A DNA stretch of 7,441 nt from Bacteroidia bacterium (lineage in GTDB: Bacteria > Bacteroidota > Bacteroidia > NS11-12g > UBA955), in NCBI GenBank assembly GCA_023258655.1, contig JALQWO010000084.1, positions 1 to 7,441 on the forward strand, read 5' to 3'. The notes under the pieces are model-generated. The model had not been told where the DNA came from, did no database searches, and saw only the letters and a list, made by a program, of their open reading frames with translations. Every line of letters begins with the position of its first letter. The stretch's first letter is position 1. Shown piece after piece: positions 1 through 6,254 of the stretch. The translations under genes were made by a program, and so were the position numbers.

Positions 1-657
1 GGTGGACATGGCATTGTGGGCGCACAGATCCCCATGGGTGCCGGCTTGGCTTTTGCGGAACAATACAACAACACCGGAAATGTGAGTTTGACTTTCTTTG
101 GCGATGGTGCAGCAAGACAAGGTGCTTTACATGAGGCTTACAACATGGCGATGTTGTGGAAGTTACCTGTGGTTTTCATTTGCGAAAACAACCAATATGC
201 CATGGGTACATCGGTTGAAAGAACTTCCAACGTTGTTGATATATACAAAATTGGATTGGGCTACGACATGCCTAGTTTCCAGGTAGATGGCATGAAATGC
301 GAAACCGTACACGAAGCCATTTACAACGCTTGTGAGCATGCGCGTTCAGGCAAAGGTCCCGTTTTCTTGGAAATTAAAACCTATCGTTATCGAGGTCACA
401 GTATGAGTGACCCTGCCAGTTACAGAACAAAAGAAGAAGTTGCTGATTATAAAACCAAAGATCCTTTGGAAACAACAAAAGCGACCATCTTAGCGAAAAA
501 GTATGCGACCGAAAAAGAACTCGACGCCATGGAAGATGAAATCATTGCCGAGGTGAACGCAAGCGTAGAATTTGCTGAAAATTCAGCTTATCCTGATGCT
601 GCTGAGTTGTATACGGATGTTTACGTTGAAAACGACTATCCATACATTACAGACTAA
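1..657 (+). CDS. pdhA: Pyruvate dehydrogenase E1 component, alpha subunit (5' end missing)
   Basis: This subunit of the thiamine diphosphate-dependent E1 enzyme decarboxylates pyruvate and passes the acetyl group to the lipoyl domain of E2, in the cytoplasm. The reading frame is open from the first base, so the gene starts outside the window. The visible 218 residues are the C-terminal two thirds of a protein normally near 330 residues. Numbered from the window edge, the ThDP/Mg-binding motif runs from GDG (34-36) to NN (63-64), and the conserved loop YRYRGHSMSDPASYRT lies at 128-143; this loop corresponds to the region phosphorylated in mitochondrial E1 alpha. The sequence fits acetyl-transferring E1 alpha better than branched-chain E1, although a related 2-oxo acid substrate cannot be fully excluded. 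No E1 beta or E2 gene follows; the next gene is an unrelated TPR protein. The GTG at 16 is an internal Val codon, not the start. Confidence 0.93.
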   Translation, partial: GGHGIVGAQIPMGAGLAFAEQYNNTGNVSLTFFGDGAARQGALHEAYNMAMLWKLPVVFICENNQYAMGTSVERTSNVVDIYKIGLGYDMPSFQVDGMKCETVHEAIYNACEHARSGKGPVFLEIKTYRYRGHSMSDPASYRTKEEVADYKTKDPLETTKATILAKKYATEKELDAMEDEIIAEVNASVEFAENSAYPDAAELYTDVYVENDYPYITD

Positions 658-670
658 TCACGAAATTTCT

Positions 671-678
671 TATATTCG
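671..678 (+). promoter_or_regulatory. Candidate Bacteroidota -7 promoter element (TATATTCG)
   Basis: TATATTCG differs at one position from the Bacteroidota -7 consensus TAnnTTTG. It lies in the 39-nt gap between pdhA and the TPR gene, 18 nt before the ATG. A start site 5-7 nt downstream would leave a leader of about 12-14 nt, which is plausible in this phylum. No matching TTG-type -33 box is seen about 19 nt upstream, inside the end of pdhA, so the call rests on the -7 element and its position alone. It would drive the TPR-ribH-DUF349 run. Confidence 0.45.
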
Positions 679-696
679 CGCCTCCTTATTTTTATT

Positions 697-1374
697 ATGA
701 ACATCAAAGAGAGTATCACATCCATTCAAACTAGCATAAAAGCTTTTTACGAAGCCAATAAAAAGCGCGTCCAAATGTTCGGATTCGCCGCCATCGCCAT
801 TTTGGGCGGTGCAATCTATTGGTTTCAGTTTTACATGCCTAGTCAAGAAAAAGAAGCCGAAGCCAAGTTTGCCAAATTGTGGCACTACTTCAAAACCGAT
901 TCTTTGGATGTTGTATTGAAAGGAGACAAAGCCAACAAAATCATGTCTGCTGTGGAAATTGCGAATAAATACAGCATGACTGCAAAGGGTAAAGAAGCGA
1001 GTTTGATGGCCGGTTTGTCGTATTTGAAAAAAGGTGAATTCAAAAAAGCTTTGGACTTCTTGGATGATTTTAACGGTGGCGATGCCATCTTAGGTCCATC
1101 TGCTATTGCAGCAAAAGCAGCTTGTTACAGTGGATTGGGTGAATTGACCAAGGCGGCTGATCTTTATGAGAAGGCTGCGAAATTGGGAGATAATGAATAT
1201 ACCAGCTCATACTATCAGAAAGCCGCTGTTCATTATGAATTGTCCAAAGACTATGCTTCTGCACTGAGTTGCTACGAAACATTGGAGAGCAAATACAGTG
1301 CAACGCGGGAGGGTCAAGAAGCGGAGAAATACATCTATCGCCTCAAAGGCTTGATGGGTGAATTGAATAAATAA
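697..1374 (+). CDS. Membrane-anchored tetratricopeptide repeat protein
   Basis: The protein has 225 residues. A short cytoplasmic N-terminus with basic residues (KKR at 22-24) precedes one hydrophobic segment at about 26-46, and a soluble helical domain follows. That domain carries TPR-like helical pairs at roughly 98-125, 137-164 and 171-202; small residues (A/G) and aromatic residues fall at the usual TPR positions, for example in YSGLGELTKAADLYEKA. The layout of one N-terminal anchor plus a TPR tail resembles the YfgM type of ancillary envelope proteins, which bind other proteins. That suggests a scaffold or chaperone-partner role, but no partner is visible. The ATG at 697 is chosen because the start of the protein looks complete there and a promoter-like element lies just upstream. 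ribH begins 8 nt after the stop. A TPR gene next to ribH is, as I recall, a recurrent arrangement in Bacteroidota. The precise function is unknown. Confidence 0.85.
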   Translation: MNIKESITSIQTSIKAFYEANKKRVQMFGFAAIAILGGAIYWFQFYMPSQEKEAEAKFAKLWHYFKTDSLDVVLKGDKANKIMSAVEIANKYSMTAKGKEASLMAGLSYLKKGEFKKALDFLDDFNGGDAILGPSAIAAKAACYSGLGELTKAADLYEKAAKLGDNEYTSSYYQKAAVHYELSKDYASALSCYETLESKYSATREGQEAEKYIYRLKGLMGELNK

Positions 1375-1382
1375 GATTTCCG

Positions 1383-1871
1383 GTGGCTACATCGCTTTCC
1401 TCTTCCCCTATTCCCTCTTTTTCTTACGACGACAACCACTACAAAATTGGTATTGTTACAGCCGCGTGGAATCACCACATCACCGATGTGTTGAAACAAG
1501 GCGCTATAGACACCTTAAATTCCGTTGGCAAACATCAATCATTGGAGATCATGGAACTCTCAGTTCCTGGCGCATTTGAAATACCTACAGCGGCTCAATG
1601 GTTGTTAGAAAGTGGCTGCGACGCAGTGATTAACCTTGGATGTGTTATCAAAGGCGATACTCCCCATTTCGACTTCGTATGTCGGGCTGTTACCGATGGC
1701 ATCGGCCAATTGGCCCTCAAATACAGCAAGCCTTGTATTTTTGGAATCATCACTACGAACACAGAGCAACAAGCTTATGACCGCGCAGGCGGCTCCTTAG
1801 GCAACAAAGGTTCCGAGGCTGCAGAGGCCGCAATTTGGATGTTGTTGTCAAAATCAACATTGGACTTTTAA
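1383..1871 (+). CDS. ribH: 6,7-dimethyl-8-ribityllumazine synthase (riboflavin synthase beta chain)
   Basis: The enzyme condenses 5-amino-6-ribitylamino-uracil with 3,4-dihydroxy-2-butanone 4-phosphate to give the direct precursor of riboflavin. It is cytoplasmic and forms pentamers or 60-meric shells in this family. At 162 residues it has the usual length. All family motifs are present: TAAWNHHIT (26-34, with W29 at the aromatic position that stacks on the lumazine ring), VPGAFEIP (61-68), GCVIKGDTPHFDFV (86-99, with H95 matching the catalytic His), and DRAGG...GNKG (133-143, with R134 as the likely phosphate contact). The start is GTG at 1383: an in-frame TAA lies at 1368-1370 and the next in-frame ATG falls deep inside the conserved domain. 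The first 20 residues are Ser/Pro-rich and poorly conserved. No other rib gene is in the window, so the pathway is dispersed, and no FMN riboswitch is visible upstream. Confidence 0.96.
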   Translation: MATSLSSSPIPSFSYDDNHYKIGIVTAAWNHHITDVLKQGAIDTLNSVGKHQSLEIMELSVPGAFEIPTAAQWLLESGCDAVINLGCVIKGDTPHFDFVCRAVTDGIGQLALKYSKPCIFGIITTNTEQQAYDRAGGSLGNKGSEAAEAAIWMLLSKSTLDF

Positions 1872-1898
1872 ATCACCCCATATTCTACCCTTTTCTCA

Positions 1899-3719
1899 AT
1901 GGCAAACGAAATCGAAAAAGTAGCAGAAAGCTATGCCGAACAACTCAGTGTTGCTGAGCAGTTGATTGAACAAAATAACGAAGAAGTATCTTTGGAATCG
2001 CAGTATGCGAGCTTCAGCAAAGAAGAGTTGGTTGCTGCCGCAAGAGAGTTGATGCATTCAACCGACGTTAAAAAAGCATATCAGCAACTGCAGGCTTTGC
2101 GCAATGTTTTTGAGGATTTATTGGCACAAGAAAGACCCGGCTTGATCAGACAATGGGTGGAGGATGGCAAAGACCCTCGTGATTTTGTTGCACCAGCCGA
2201 TGATCTGAAGCAAACACTAAATCAAGTTATTGGAGAGTTTAAAAAACGCCGTGATGATGAGCGGAAACGTGCAGAGGAAGAAAAGTTGCACAACTTGAAC
2301 CAAAAGCGCTTGATCTTGGAAAAAATCAAAGCGTTGGTAGAATCCGAGGAGAACGATCATAGTTTGGATGTTTTGAGAGAGTACATGCGTCAGTGGCGTG
2401 AGATCCGACAAATTCCCAAAGAATTCCAGGATGAACTTTATACATCTTACAAGTTTTATATCGATAAATTCTACAATGAGTTATCCGTGTTTAATGAGCT
2501 CAAAGAACTGGATAAGGACAAAAACTTGGAAGTCAAAATTGACCTAATCAAACGCGCTGAGCAACTCAAAGATGAGCCCAACATCCGAAAAGCTTTGTTG
2601 CAACTGAACAAATATCATGAAGACTGGAAAAATACGGGTCCCGTCAGGGCTGAAATCTCTGATGATATTTGGAAACGTTTCAAAGCGGCTTCAGACATCG
2701 TCATTGACGCAAAAAAAGCTCAACAAGCAAAAATCGATGCGGAGCGTCAGCAGAATTTAGACAAGAAAGTAATACTTATCGAAAAGGCGGAAACCACCAT
2801 CGCTGTATTGCCAACCCAACCCAAAGATTGGACCAAGATGGCCAAAGAATTGGATGAGTTGATGGCTGAATGGAAGAAAATCGGTCCCGTCCCCACGGAA
2901 AAAAATGAAGAAACATGGTCGCGGTTCAAAGCCATTAGAAACCAATTTTACGGAGAACGGAAACACTTTTTCAAAGACCTGAACTCGAGTAAAAAAGACA
3001 ACCTTACGCGCAAAATTGAGCTGTGTGAAAAAGCCGAGGCCTTGAAAGATGCCAATGAATTCATGAAAACATCGGATGCATTGCAGAAACTTCAAGATGA
3101 ATGGAAAGCCGTTGGTCCCGTTCCAGAAGAACAAAACGAATTGGTCTGGAAGCGTTTTAGGGCGGCATTTGACCACTTCTATGCCCGTAAAAACGAATGG
3201 TTTAAACAGCGTAAGCAAGAAGAAAGCGGGGCTATCCAAAAGAAAAAGGATGTTATATTGGGATTGGAAGCGTTGAAATCCAATGAAACCATTGATCACC
3301 AAGTACTTTTTCAAGAGTTAAAAGCTTGGCAAAAACAATGGAACGACGCCGGTTTTGTTTCAGGCAAAAGTTACCAGCAGTTGAATAAAACCTATCAAGG
3401 ATTGGCCGATGAAATCTTCAACCGATTCAGATCCGTAAGCAACGCACAGCGAAATTCAATGCAAAAAGAACACTTTAGCCAGCTGGCCCAATCGGGAGAT
3501 GGCATGAAGCGTTTGCAAATGGAAGAGCGTAAGATCAAGGAGAAAATCGCCAAATACAACGATGAAATTGCTACCATGGAAAACAACAAAGCCTTCTTCA
3601 AGCACAGTAAAAATGCTGAGGCTGTAACCAAGCAGTTTGATGACAACATTGCCAAGGCCAAAGAAATGATTGCCAAAGCGCAACAAGAATTGAAAGTGCT
3701 GAAAAGCGTTTCATCATGA
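1899..3719 (+). CDS. DUF349-repeat coiled-coil protein
   Basis: This large, charged, almost wholly helical protein of 606 residues has no signal peptide or membrane segment, so it is probably cytoplasmic. It has three parts. An acidic N-terminal helical region covers about 1-125. Five units of 77-82 residues follow, marked by Trp 166, 243, 325, 402 and 481. The C-terminal coiled coil covers about 536-603 and includes a MENNKAFF stretch. Units 2-4 carry the DUF349 signature W-K-x(2)-G-P-V followed by an acidic/polar run and a W-x-R-F-type ending (WKRF 258-261, WSRF 340-343, WKRF 417-420). The molecular role of DUF349 is, to my knowledge, not established. The ATG at 1899 follows ribH by 27 nt and gives a natural N-terminus. 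The 3' end overlaps the next gene by 4 nt (ATGA), so the two are probably translated together. Family assignment is firm; function is open. Confidence 0.9.
   Translation: MANEIEKVAESYAEQLSVAEQLIEQNNEEVSLESQYASFSKEELVAAARELMHSTDVKKAYQQLQALRNVFEDLLAQERPGLIRQWVEDGKDPRDFVAPADDLKQTLNQVIGEFKKRRDDERKRAEEEKLHNLNQKRLILEKIKALVESEENDHSLDVLREYMRQWREIRQIPKEFQDELYTSYKFYIDKFYNELSVFNELKELDKDKNLEVKIDLIKRAEQLKDEPNIRKALLQLNKYHEDWKNTGPVRAEISDDIWKRFKAASDIVIDAKKAQQAKIDAERQQNLDKKVILIEKAETTIAVLPTQPKDWTKMAKELDELMAEWKKIGPVPTEKNEETWSRFKAIRNQFYGERKHFFKDLNSSKKDNLTRKIELCEKAEALKDANEFMKTSDALQKLQDEWKAVGPVPEEQNELVWKRFRAAFDHFYARKNEWFKQRKQEESGAIQKKKDVILGLEALKSNETIDHQVLFQELKAWQKQWNDAGFVSGKSYQQLNKTYQGLADEIFNRFRSVSNAQRNSMQKEHFSQLAQSGDGMKRLQMEERKIKEKIAKYNDEIATMENNKAFFKHSKNAEAVTKQFDDNIAKAKEMIAKAQQELKVLKSVSS
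2286..3443 (+). repeat. Five tandem DUF349 units within the coding sequence
   Basis: The key Trp codons are at 2394, 2625, 2871, 3102 and 3339, giving spacings of 77, 82, 77 and 79 codons. The three central units share a recognisable DNA core around GGTCCCGT (near 2638, 2883 and 3115). The rest has diverged, so this is an old protein-level repeat rather than a recent DNA duplication. The first unit (WREIRQIP) and the last (WNDAGFV, followed by a longer helical insert before FNRF) are degenerate. Confidence 0.8.
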
Positions 3720-4492
3720 GCCTTCAAGGCCTGTTTGGAATCGTTGACTACATCCTTTATTTGGTTCAAAGTACGAACCGACATGGGGTACACTCCCCTT
3801 TTGTTTATCACTTTACAGACGCTGTCCTTTACGATAAGTCACCTTGCTTATTCGAACCTGCCGCTGAACTGTGTCGGAAGCGAATGATTCAATCCAAACG
3901 GCGTATCAGCCTTGATGGCCAGGAATTGTCCCTCAGTAAAATTGCGTTGAACCATATTCTATCGGCAAAATACAATAGACTTTTATTCCGTTGGATTCAA
4001 GATCAACAACTGGGTAATTACATTGTGGAAATTGGCAGTAGTTTGGGTGTTTCTCCATTGTATTTACAAAGAGGCAATGTTGGAATTCCGCGCTATTTTT
4101 TGTTCGACAAACACAAATCGCAGTTGAAAATTAGTGAATTCAATTTGCAAGAGTACGGCTGTCAAGAATCCATCCAAATGTTTCATTACCAAGAAGTAGA
4201 TGAAATCATTGTGCAATTGGAGCGACAACCGGATGCACCCATAGATTTGTTCATTATCAATCAATTGCTTTCTGCCGAGTCGTTCTGGAAACTGGTAGAT
4301 TGGGTCATTCCTCGTCTCGGAGACAAAGGGTGCATTGTTGTTACGACAATGCGACACTCAACAGATCAACAGCTCTTGTGGCAACAGTTACAAAATCAAA
4401 CGGAAATTACCGTAGCCATTGATTTGTTTGCAATGGGCATGGCTTTTGCTAGGAGTTCCCAAGTAAAAGAGAATTTTTTGTTACGTTATTAA
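3716..4492 (+). CDS. Class I SAM-methyltransferase-like protein, possibly degenerate
   Basis: The 258-residue protein resembles a Bacteroidota family usually annotated as class I SAM-dependent or O-methyltransferase. The family hallmark RHGVHSPF lies at 22-29. A Rossmann-like motif I, VEIGSSLGVS, lies at 104-113, and a motif II-like strand ending in D131 (FLFDKH) follows. The C-terminal strand IDLFAMGMAF (235-244) also fits the family. As I recall them, relatives have an FIDG/FIDA-type strand and a DDIHWS-type motif where acidic residues would take part in metal binding or catalysis. Here the matching stretches read DLFIINQ (177-183) and VVTTMRHS (208-215), without those acids. SAM binding is plausible, but catalysis is doubtful, and no substrate can be named. 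The start overlaps the DUF349 stop (ATGA), and the thioesterase gene begins 4 nt after this stop, which argues for one transcript. No signal peptide is visible. Confidence 0.75.
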   Translation: MSLQGLFGIVDYILYLVQSTNRHGVHSPFVYHFTDAVLYDKSPCLFEPAAELCRKRMIQSKRRISLDGQELSLSKIALNHILSAKYNRLLFRWIQDQQLGNYIVEIGSSLGVSPLYLQRGNVGIPRYFLFDKHKSQLKISEFNLQEYGCQESIQMFHYQEVDEIIVQLERQPDAPIDLFIINQLLSAESFWKLVDWVIPRLGDKGCIVVTTMRHSTDQQLLWQQLQNQTEITVAIDLFAMGMAFARSSQVKENFLLRY

Positions 4493-4496
4493 AAAT

Positions 4497-4895
4497 ATGG
4501 TTTACACACACAAAGTCAGGGTTCGATACGCAGAATGCGACCAAATGGGATTTTTACACCATTCGGTGTATGCATTATATTTGGAGGAGGCCCGCACTGA
4601 GCAAATGCGCTCAAAGGGCATTACCTACAAGGAAATGGAAGATAATGGTTTGATCATGCCTGTTCGGTCGATGAGTTTCGAATTCAAAAAGGCCGCTCGT
4701 TATGATGACTTATTAAGCATTGAGGTAAGTATTCCGGAGAAGCCTTCTATCCGCTGTGTATTTCACTACCGTATTTTGAATCAACACGGCGAATTACTGA
4801 GTACAGCCACCACAGAGATGTTTTACGCACGCAAGTCTGACCTAAGGCCGGTAAAAGTTCCTCAAGAAATTATTGATAAGTACGAGTTTTCATAG
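4497..4895 (+). CDS. Acyl-CoA thioesterase, YbgC/4HBT hotdog family
   Basis: The 132-residue single-domain hotdog protein probably hydrolyses acyl-CoA thioesters in the cytoplasm. The active-site region is clear: YAECDQMGFLHHSVY (11-25) carries Asp15, the predicted catalytic residue of the YbgC/4-hydroxybenzoyl-CoA thioesterase group, with Gly18 and His22 in the usual helix-start pattern. EEAR (30-33) follows on the central helix. Beta strands with the expected spacing run from about 50 to 114 (MSFEFKKAARYDDLLSIEV, then FHYRILN and TEMFYARK). The usual Asn after the His-containing turn is replaced by Val24, which may alter specificity. The length is typical of the family. The ATG at 4497 is preceded by an A-rich stretch, as is common in Bacteroidota starts. 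Substrate chain length cannot be inferred, and the neighbours give no direct clue. YbgC of proteobacteria sits with tol-pal genes, which are absent here. Confidence 0.88.
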   Translation: MVYTHKVRVRYAECDQMGFLHHSVYALYLEEARTEQMRSKGITYKEMEDNGLIMPVRSMSFEFKKAARYDDLLSIEVSIPEKPSIRCVFHYRILNQHGELLSTATTEMFYARKSDLRPVKVPQEIIDKYEFS

Positions 4896-4913
4896 TTCCT
4901 TGCATTTTCATCC

Positions 4914-5936
4914 ATGGGATACTACAAATCCATCAAGAATCGCATTGATTCTGCCAGCAAAGAAGCGCTGACAGACGAGGATTTTTTTCAGAACAACGAA
5001 CCACAGCCCGAAAGCAATGAAGATCAACATCCTTTCATTCTGTATCTCAAAAGAACTCGGCTTAAGGCTTTGCAGGGAGAAAGCATCTACAATGTAGGCA
5101 AGTACTTCTTTAGATCCATGTTCATGGAGAACTTAAATACCCGGGCATCCAGTTTGAGTTTCAATTTTTTCCTGGCACTGTTCCCGGCCTTGATTTTTTT
5201 GCTAACGCTCATCGGTTATCTTCCATTGTATGGCCTGAAATCCCAGTTTATTCAAGAATTATCGCGTGTGCTTCCCAAGCAAACATTCCGCGAAATCCAA
5301 GAAACGATTTTGGAGATATTAAATAAGCAAAATTCTGGTTTGCTGTCGTTCGGTTTTATCACAACCATCTATTTTGCATCCAACGCTTTTCATTTGCTCA
5401 TTAACTCATTTAACCGAAGGTTGCCTTTTGCCAAAAAGAAAAACTGGTTGCAAATCCGGGGCAAAGCGATTTTCATGACTTTTTGGATCAGCTTGCTTAT
5501 CATCGTTGCCCTGTTGTTATTGACTTGGGCCTTTCAAAGTGTTACTTATATCACGGAACACGACTGGCCATTGGCAAACGTCTATTCCTTCCTCATTTTG
5601 TTGTTGGAGTATTTGGTTTTGGCCGCCTTATTTCAAATTGGGATTTCAAGCATTTATTATTTTGGACCATCCAATCACAAGCGTTGGCGTTTTCTGAGTG
5701 CGGGCAGCATTATGGCAACGGTTTTGGGTGGTATTTCCACCTTGGCCTTTGGAATGTATGTCAACAATTTCAACACATACAACAAGGTTTATGGATCCAT
5801 TGGGGCCATCATTGCTTTGATGATTTTGATTTACATCAACGTACTCACCATCATTGTGGGTTTTGAGTTGAATGTGAGTATTGAAAAAGCGTTAACTCAA
5901 CAAGAACGGCGCAACAAACAGTTGTCTAGCCAATAA
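4914..5936 (+). CDS. YihY/BrkB-family inner membrane protein
   Basis: The protein has 340 residues and six predicted membrane segments, at about 80-105, 142-166, 185-207, 221-250, 261-286 and 293-320. The family pattern is strong: TRASSLSFNFFLALFPALIF (76-95) at the first segment, YFGPSNHKRWRFLSAGSIMA (249-268) before the fifth, and YNKVYGSIGAIIALMILIYI (289-308) in the sixth, which ends in GFELN (316-320). A hydrophilic, acidic N-terminal tail of about 60 residues precedes the core. The family was once called ribonuclease BN by error, and BrkB was named for serum resistance in Bordetella. Its biochemical role is unsettled; transport or an envelope function is likely. The gene lies 18 nt after the thioesterase in the same direction and ends the plus-strand run. 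Its last 11 nt overlap the minus-strand DUF721 gene, so no room exists for an intergenic terminator. Confidence 0.92.
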   Translation: MGYYKSIKNRIDSASKEALTDEDFFQNNEPQPESNEDQHPFILYLKRTRLKALQGESIYNVGKYFFRSMFMENLNTRASSLSFNFFLALFPALIFLLTLIGYLPLYGLKSQFIQELSRVLPKQTFREIQETILEILNKQNSGLLSFGFITTIYFASNAFHLLINSFNRRLPFAKKKNWLQIRGKAIFMTFWISLLIIVALLLLTWAFQSVTYITEHDWPLANVYSFLILLLEYLVLAALFQIGISSIYYFGPSNHKRWRFLSAGSIMATVLGGISTLAFGMYVNNFNTYNKVYGSIGAIIALMILIYINVLTIIVGFELNVSIEKALTQQERRNKQLSSQ

Positions 5937-6240
5937 AAATCTTCTCTACAAACCCTTGGCCCATGTGCTCATTGACCTTCAATAAGAGGGTTTCACGTTG
6001 TAAGAACATTTCATTTTTTAATGGCGCCTGGTCAAATGAAACATAGAGTGTCTTCCCTTTGATGGCGATATTGGAAGTATGCTTTGCAATCAGCTGACCC
6101 ACAATTTCTTCCCAACGCTTCACCAAATCAATCTCATTGTGTTTTTGTGTGAGACGATAGCGGTCATTCATTCTCTTCATCACATCAGCGATGTTTTTTT
6201 CTTTTCTCTCCGGTATGTCTTTTCTGGGCAAATCAATCAT
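5926..6240 (-). CDS. DUF721 (DciA-like) protein
   Basis: This small basic protein of 104 residues covers only the DUF721 core. The pattern W43-EEIVG, IAKHT (51-55), the strand KGKTLYVSFD (61-70), then APLKNEM (72-78) and a closing helix with NEHMGQGFVEKIFI (90-103) matches the family well. Proteobacterial and actinobacterial DUF721 proteins (DciA) load the replicative helicase DnaB and have extra regions. Bacteroidota members are short like this one, so a helicase-loader role is an inference from the family. DUF721 often lies near recF or dnaA; here the neighbours are an amino acid permease, 14 nt upstream on the same strand, and a convergent BrkB gene. The ATG at 6240 is followed by a short polar N-terminus (MIDLPRKDIPERKEKN). 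The two-gene spacing suggests co-transcription with the permease. The stop lies inside the brkB-like gene. Confidence 0.85.
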   Translation of the reverse strand: MIDLPRKDIPERKEKNIADVMKRMNDRYRLTQKHNEIDLVKRWEEIVGQLIAKHTSNIAIKGKTLYVSFDQAPLKNEMFLQRETLLLKVNEHMGQGFVEKIFIG

Positions 6241-6254
6241 GATGCTCTACAAAG

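Noticed and set aside
657..697. Terminator after pdhA
   Set aside because: The gap has a T-rich stretch (684-696) but no GC-rich hairpin before it; the 8-bp palindrome gaaatttc at 662-669 is too short and AT-rich.
1872..1898. Possible second promoter in the gap before the DUF349 gene (around atattctacc)
   Set aside because: The match to TAnnTTTG is poor and no upstream box is seen; the 27-nt gap is compatible with simple read-through from ribH.
2757..3314. A 185-codon open frame on the minus strand inside the DUF349 gene
   Set aside because: Its Phe-rich translation is the mirror of Lys/Glu-rich codons (AAA, GAA) in the real gene. It matches no family I know and lies wholly within a strongly supported CDS.
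3395..3811. A 138-codon minus-strand frame crossing the DUF349/MTase junction
   Set aside because: Low-complexity Ser/Leu-rich shadow of the coiled-coil coding sequence, with no recognisable domain and two real plus-strand genes over it.
5483..5866. A 127-codon plus-strand frame inside the BrkB-like gene
   Set aside because: It is an out-of-frame reading of a membrane protein whose own frame shows full family motifs; the translation is rich in His, Trp and Cys without a pattern.
5950..5993. Inverted repeat aaaccct / agggttt as a possible terminator between the convergent genes
   Set aside because: The stem is only 7 bp with a loop of about 30 nt, there is no adjacent T run, and it lies inside the DUF721 coding sequence. 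Chance is a sufficient explanation.
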